Assembly (NCBI GenBank): GCA_016124575.1 | Contig: WGNM01000046.1 | Coordinates: 1 to 36,166, forward strand | DNA from: Cryomorphaceae bacterium | GTDB lineage: Bacteria > Bacteroidota > Bacteroidia > Flavobacteriales_D > Sanyastnellaceae | Reading direction: 5' to 3' | Length of the DNA stretch: 36,166 nucleotides | Shown here: piece after piece, positions 32,517 through 36,166 of the stretch | Layout of the letters: each line of letters opens with the position of its first letter | How positions within the stretch are numbered: position 1 is the stretch's first letter | Program-made: the position numbers and the translations under genes | Notes under the pieces: model-generated | Database searches by the model: none | The model's input: the letters and a program-made list of their open reading frames with translations, nothing else | Told to the model about the DNA's origin: nothing

Positions 32517-35500
32517 TTACGGACAAGCGGTTCCGAGGTTTGAGAGGAAAGCCAGCAAATCTGCGGAGTTTACGAAACCATCGAAATTAAAATCGCCCGG
32601 ACATAAACTACCTGGTACACATTGCTGCAGCGCAGGATCCCAAACGGTATTCTCACCACAAAAAATGGAGGCATACAAACAGCTACCATCGTCAGCATTT
32701 GCTAGTAGTGAAAAGTTGATCGCCGATGGATCGGTACAACCAGGGAATTCACACGTGCCATTGTCTGCCTCAGCAGTCGGACTAAAGTTCATAGCCAGCG
32801 GATATGTGCATCCTTGCTCGCCACTGCACCCTGAACAAGCCACACATGAACTAAAGCAATGCAGCGGAATGGTATCGGCACTCGCGATGGTAGTATATGA
32901 GCGCTGAAAACCATTGAAACCATCAGGCACACCACAATCGAGAGGCACAGCTTCCGCCTGACTCCAGTCGGTGCCGTTCACATACTTATATTCAATCACA
33001 TATCCAGGGACAAAGGTTGTGGTATAGGCGTATATCCCACCCAGCAATTCAGGCATTCCGATAGCAGTTGGATCCCAGGCTTGCCAGTTACCAGCCAGGT
33101 GCAAACCTTCTGGCAACACGCTTGTATCGCTCATATCGACCAAGAACGTCAGGGAGTACACGCACGAGCCATCGTCTTCATTTGCCGCAGCATTGTAGTT
33201 GGCTGCACCGGCATCTGTGCACCCTGGAAACGGCACCGACTGACAATCGGCGCATGCCGCGAAACATACCACATCCAACGCAAGTTGAGAAGAAGGAACA
33301 AGCAGAGAACGATTTCCGCCAATTGCACATTCCGTAGGTACAGCTTCTTCTTGTCCCCACGCAATTCCATTTACGAACTTGTATTCAACCTCGGTACCCG
33401 GCAACAGTGCCACTGTGAAGCTCCAAATGCCGTTTCCATTGTCGATCATAACGTCTGTCGACGGATCCCACAATTGAAAGTTTCCTGCGATGTGCACACC
33501 TGCGGCATCGACAACTTGTTGTGACATATCTACTTGGAAAGTGACATCGACTGCTGGCAGAATGCACGCGGCGCACTCGCCGAAGCAATGAACAGGAATA
33601 GATGTTGGATTCGCCGCCGTTTCATGAAAGCGATTGAAGCCTCCGAAACCATCGGAAAAGCCGCAATCAACCGTCACCGTTTCCGCCCCTGGCCAGTCGT
33701 TTCCGTTGATGTATTTATACTCGATCGTAATCCCAGCATTTACTTGCACAGTGGCCGACCACGTGCCATCGCCATTGTCGGTCATGGCAGTGCTACCGGG
33801 GTTCCACCCTTGAAAGCTACCAGCGACATGAACGCCAAGAGGCGACACCGTTTGTTGAGACATATCGACATTGAACGTCAAGTTGTACAAGCAACTTCCA
33901 TTATCGCCATCGGCCAAAGGATCGTAGTTAACAGCATTTGCATCGGTGCATCCTGCAGCAACGAACAAAGGCAAATTCCCATCGATATCTGGCGTAGCCA
34001 AAGGCTGGTCAGTGTAGACATGGTAATCGCCTGGCGCGAAATAGAAGCTCGCATTTATATCGTTCACTTCAAAAGAAGCACCAGTAAAGTAATCGTACCA
34101 TGTCCCGGTATGATTGAACCCTGGTACCATATTGAAGCCATTTACATCGAAGTTCCCTACTACCACTGCATTCATGGCACCGTCGTACAGATGCAGACGC
34201 TTGCCCGAACCGCCAAAATCGGTAGAGAAGTTATAAGTGCTGAACGCGTTGTGGTTTTTTTTCAGCGCATTCAACGCGCGGACAACCTTGAACAGTTGCA
34301 GACGTTCAGGCACATCGAGGTACTCCCAGTGGTCAGGCTTTTCATCGGTTTTACAACTGTTGTTCAACGTTCCATTGCCGCAATCTTCGATGGAAATATC
34401 GTACCCATACTCACCCCATTGCCAGATCATTTTTGGACCTGGTGTGCAGATCAAGAACGCGAAGGCCATTTCGATGCGCTTCATCGCTGTTGCCAAATTT
34501 TTGACATCGTAGCTACCTGATGCATTGCCGTAGCTCAGGGCTTTGAACGCCACACGGTCTTTGTCGTGACTTTCCATGAACGATATCAGGTTCGGCCAGT
34601 TCCATCCGCGCGCTGTCCATGCACTCCAGGAAAGATCACCCCCATACCCCATTACAGCTTCACTGAAATTGGTATTGGCATCGCCCCACAGCATGAAACC
34701 TTGGTTGGCAAGCGTTGTTTCTTCAGGGTTATCAGCAAAGTGCTCGAGAATCACGTATGCGCCTGGGGTAATGCTTTGGATGTGATTTTTGTAATCATTG
34801 AGAATATCTACACGGCCCTGATCGTACTGATTCCAATAGCCGACATCGCCGCCAGAATTTGTTTGCGTCAACCCCTTGCTCAGGTCGATGCGAAAGCCAT
34901 CGACATGGAATTCTTCTAGCCAGAAACCGAATACACGTTTCCAAAAGTCGCGTGTTAACAGCGTTCCATGATCGAAATCGTAGCCCACGCTATACGGATG
35001 GGTTGCTTGCTGATTGAACCACGGATTGTTCGCAGTTGGCGCCCAATACCCCATGCTGTTGTCATAATACATGCGCACCATCGAATTCAATCCAAACGCA
35101 TGGTTCGGTACGATATCCAGAATAACCGCTATGCCCCGTTGGTGGGCTTCATCGACCAGCTGTTTCAGCTTCTCAGCAGTACCGTAGTATTTGTCTACAG
35201 CGAAAAATGAACCCGGGTTGTACCCCCAGCTTAAGTTTCCATCGAACTCATTCACAGGCATCAATTGTATCGCTGTGATGCCAAGCTCTTCCAGATAGTC
35301 CATTCTGTTTATTACATCCTGAAAACGTTGTCCACCATCGAAATCGCGCACCAGCAGTTCGTAGATAATCAAACGATCTTGGGGCGGACGAGCATAGCCG
35401 GCATCGTTCCATGCATAGAGGGCCGATGACGTTTCAAAAACGGAGACAGGCCAATCGGTGCCACTTGGATACGGCAGCAAACCAGGAAACGATGAAGAAG

Positions 35501-35876
35501 GTATGTATTGGTCGTTCCAAGGATCGAGCACCAGCGTCGCATAAGGATCAGCGACAGCCAGATTGCCATCGATTAGATATTGAAAACGGTATTTCACGCC
35601 CGGCGACAAATTTTCGAGAATGATCCAATGCGTATTTCCGTCTACCGATTTATTCATTAAATAAGCATCGTCTACCTGCCAGTTAGAGAGATCAGAAAGC
35701 ACATGCACATACTGTTTTCCCGGTGCATGCAAACGCAGTAAAACGCGCGTTGGGTCGATGACCGTTACCCCATCGATACTTGCTGCAGGAGGATTGGCTA
35801 TGATTGGCGATTGCGCCCAAGACACCATAGATAACAAGAAGGCGCTGAAAGCGAGAAGCTTCTTAAAAATTCTCAT
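32517..35876 (-). CDS. Secreted GH13 alpha-amylase with tandem binding modules and dockerin-like tail
   Basis: A 1119-aa protein with signal peptide MRIFKKLLAFSAFLLSMVSWAQ. An N-terminal E-set/CBM48-like domain spans ~25-120. The GH13 barrel follows: DIVPNH (254-259), GFRIDLSKG with nucleophile Asp 331, acid/base Glu 378 in YVILEHF, and ESHDKD (His 437, Asp 438). All catalytic residues are present, so it should cleave alpha-1,4-glucans. Then come four CTDxxAxN...DxGSC-type repeats and three homologous ~110-residue modules (FNVDMSQQ, GVHVAGSFQGWNP, EYKYINGNDW, CF..C..C), probably starch-binding. It ends with the EF-hand/dockerin-like DFNFDGFVNSADLLAFLSNL, as in the protein at 5017. No T9SS A/B domain is seen. 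Monocistronic; no SusCD genes are nearby. Confidence 0.93.
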   Translation of the reverse strand: MRIFKKLLAFSAFLLSMVSWAQSPIIANPPAASIDGVTVIDPTRVLLRLHAPGKQYVHVLSDLSNWQVDDAYLMNKSVDGNTHWIILENLSPGVKYRFQYLIDGNLAVADPYATLVLDPWNDQYIPSSSFPGLLPYPSGTDWPVSVFETSSALYAWNDAGYARPPQDRLIIYELLVRDFDGGQRFQDVINRMDYLEELGITAIQLMPVNEFDGNLSWGYNPGSFFAVDKYYGTAEKLKQLVDEAHQRGIAVILDIVPNHAFGLNSMVRMYYDNSMGYWAPTANNPWFNQQATHPYSVGYDFDHGTLLTRDFWKRVFGFWLEEFHVDGFRIDLSKGLTQTNSGGDVGYWNQYDQGRVDILNDYKNHIQSITPGAYVILEHFADNPEETTLANQGFMLWGDANTNFSEAVMGYGGDLSWSAWTARGWNWPNLISFMESHDKDRVAFKALSYGNASGSYDVKNLATAMKRIEMAFAFLICTPGPKMIWQWGEYGYDISIEDCGNGTLNNSCKTDEKPDHWEYLDVPERLQLFKVVRALNALKKNHNAFSTYNFSTDFGGSGKRLHLYDGAMNAVVVGNFDVNGFNMVPGFNHTGTWYDYFTGASFEVNDINASFYFAPGDYHVYTDQPLATPDIDGNLPLFVAAGCTDANAVNYDPLADGDNGSCLYNLTFNVDMSQQTVSPLGVHVAGSFQGWNPGSTAMTDNGDGTWSATVQVNAGITIEYKYINGNDWPGAETVTVDCGFSDGFGGFNRFHETAANPTSIPVHCFGECAACILPAVDVTFQVDMSQQVVDAAGVHIAGNFQLWDPSTDVMIDNGNGIWSFTVALLPGTEVEYKFVNGIAWGQEEAVPTECAIGGNRSLLVPSSQLALDVVCFAACADCQSVPFPGCTDAGAANYNAAANEDDGSCVYSLTFLVDMSDTSVLPEGLHLAGNWQAWDPTAIGMPELLGGIYAYTTTFVPGYVIEYKYVNGTDWSQAEAVPLDCGVPDGFNGFQRSYTTIASADTIPLHCFSSCVACSGCSGEQGCTYPLAMNFSPTAEADNGTCEFPGCTDPSAINFSLLANADDGSCLYASIFCGENTVWDPALQQCVPGSLCPGDFNFDGFVNSADLLAFLSNLGTACP

Positions 35877-35905
35877 GACAGAGGTTGCATTTGGTTACAA
35901 GGTGT

Positions 35906-35932
35906 TTAAGATACACTTTATAGCTAAATCAA
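35906..35932 (-). promoter_or_regulatory. Candidate promoter of the amylase gene
   Basis: On the minus strand TTG (35932-35930), a 16-bp spacer and TATCTTAA (35913-35906), 30 bp before ATG 35876. The spacer is shorter than usual and the last two -7 bases mismatch. Confidence 0.35.
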
Positions 35933-36010
35933 CATGTCATTTGATTAAAAAAAGGTTGGTGTGGATTTTTTTTTTCGTGGTTGAGGTGTTTGAAGTCAGC
36001 TTAAACTGTG

Positions 36011-36051
36011 AGGACTCAAGTCCTATCTTGTTACTTTTTCTTGACAAAAAG
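36011..36051. repeat. Pair of small hairpins in the terminal spacer
   Basis: AGGACT-CA-AGTCCT at 36011-36024 and CTTTTT-CTTGAC-AAAAAG at 36034-36051. The second resembles the TTACTTTTTCTTGACAAAAAG motif that recurs in Bacteroidota spacers. The remaining 35933-36010 and 36052-36166 show no gene; a CAGCC/GGCTG pair sits at the very end (36148-36166). Confidence 0.4.
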
Positions 36052-36166
36052 CGAGGAAAAGACCAAAAGTCACGAGTGATAGAAGTCCATGAAAATTGGT
36101 ATGTATTCTTCCCACGTGGTGTTGGACACCCAATTTTAGACTGATTTCAGCCACCCTGTGAGGCTG

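Noticed and set aside
33534-34520. 328-codon plus-strand open frame inside the amylase gene
   Set aside because: Antisense shadow of the GH13 domain, whose catalytic motifs are intact on the other strand.
35758-36144. 128-codon plus-strand open frame across the amylase gene start and spacer
   Set aside because: It begins antisense to the amylase signal peptide and runs into hairpin repeats; no start context and no recognisable fold.

Overview
The window looks like chromosomal DNA of a marine or aquatic Bacteroidota, most likely Flavobacteriales (Cryomorphaceae, Schleiferiaceae or Crocinitomicaceae type). The evidence is: two TonB-dependent receptors with N-terminal carboxypeptidase-regulatory-like domains; secreted proteins with type IX secretion (T9SS) type A and type B C-terminal domains; short Cys-rich repeats of the form CTDPxAxNxxxxAxxDDGSC; a fused E1 alpha/beta 2-oxoacid dehydrogenase; and many promoters of the Bacteroidota form TTG-N19-21-TAnnTTTG instead of -35/-10. 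No rRNA, tRNA, CRISPR array, transposase or phage gene was seen.

Layout. 1-564: a truncated outer-membrane-barrel remnant and a spacer. 565-1869: two small conserved hypothetical genes. 1892-4974: a DtxR/MntR-type metalloregulator divergent from a TonB-dependent receptor, with an inverted repeat overlapping the receptor promoter. 5017-8700: a large secreted mosaic protein (Notch-like LNR modules, beta-propeller, PPC-like domain, dockerin-like tail) and a secreted HExxH protein. 8788-8940: a gene remnant that keeps only a dockerin-like tail. 8964-10026: a TIGR03643/DUF2805-like protein and an alpha/beta hydrolase. 10027-11149: non-coding, holding two 398-bp direct repeats, each with a near-perfect promoter. 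11150-15366: valS and an aldehyde dehydrogenase gene, coupled. 15609-21569: two DUF1573 genes, bioF and bioD, interrupted by a 3.3-kb segment that carries one T9SS-B protein gene and is flanked by a 38-bp direct repeat of the DUF1573 gene 3' end. 21630-26551: a T9SS-A secreted hydrolase-fold protein and a second TonB-dependent receptor. 26647-29261: an S4-domain protein and E1 alpha/beta. 29360-32457: psuG, a DUF922-like protein, obgE and adk. 32517-35876: a secreted GH13 alpha-amylase with three tandem binding modules and a dockerin-like tail. 35877-36166: upstream spacer with small hairpins.

Functionally this is a core-metabolism neighbourhood (valS, biotin, adk-obgE, E1, psuG) interspersed with surface and secretion genes. 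The genes at 2668-4974 and 1892-2551 probably form a metal-uptake and regulator pair. The amylase and the mosaic protein share both the Cys-rich repeat and the C-terminal EF-hand-like module, which suggests one export or anchoring route. The most unusual structures are the 38-bp-flanked insertion, the recurrent dockerin-like tail (including the orphan tail), and the duplicated promoter-bearing non-coding unit. All functional calls come from reading motifs by eye; no database search was run.
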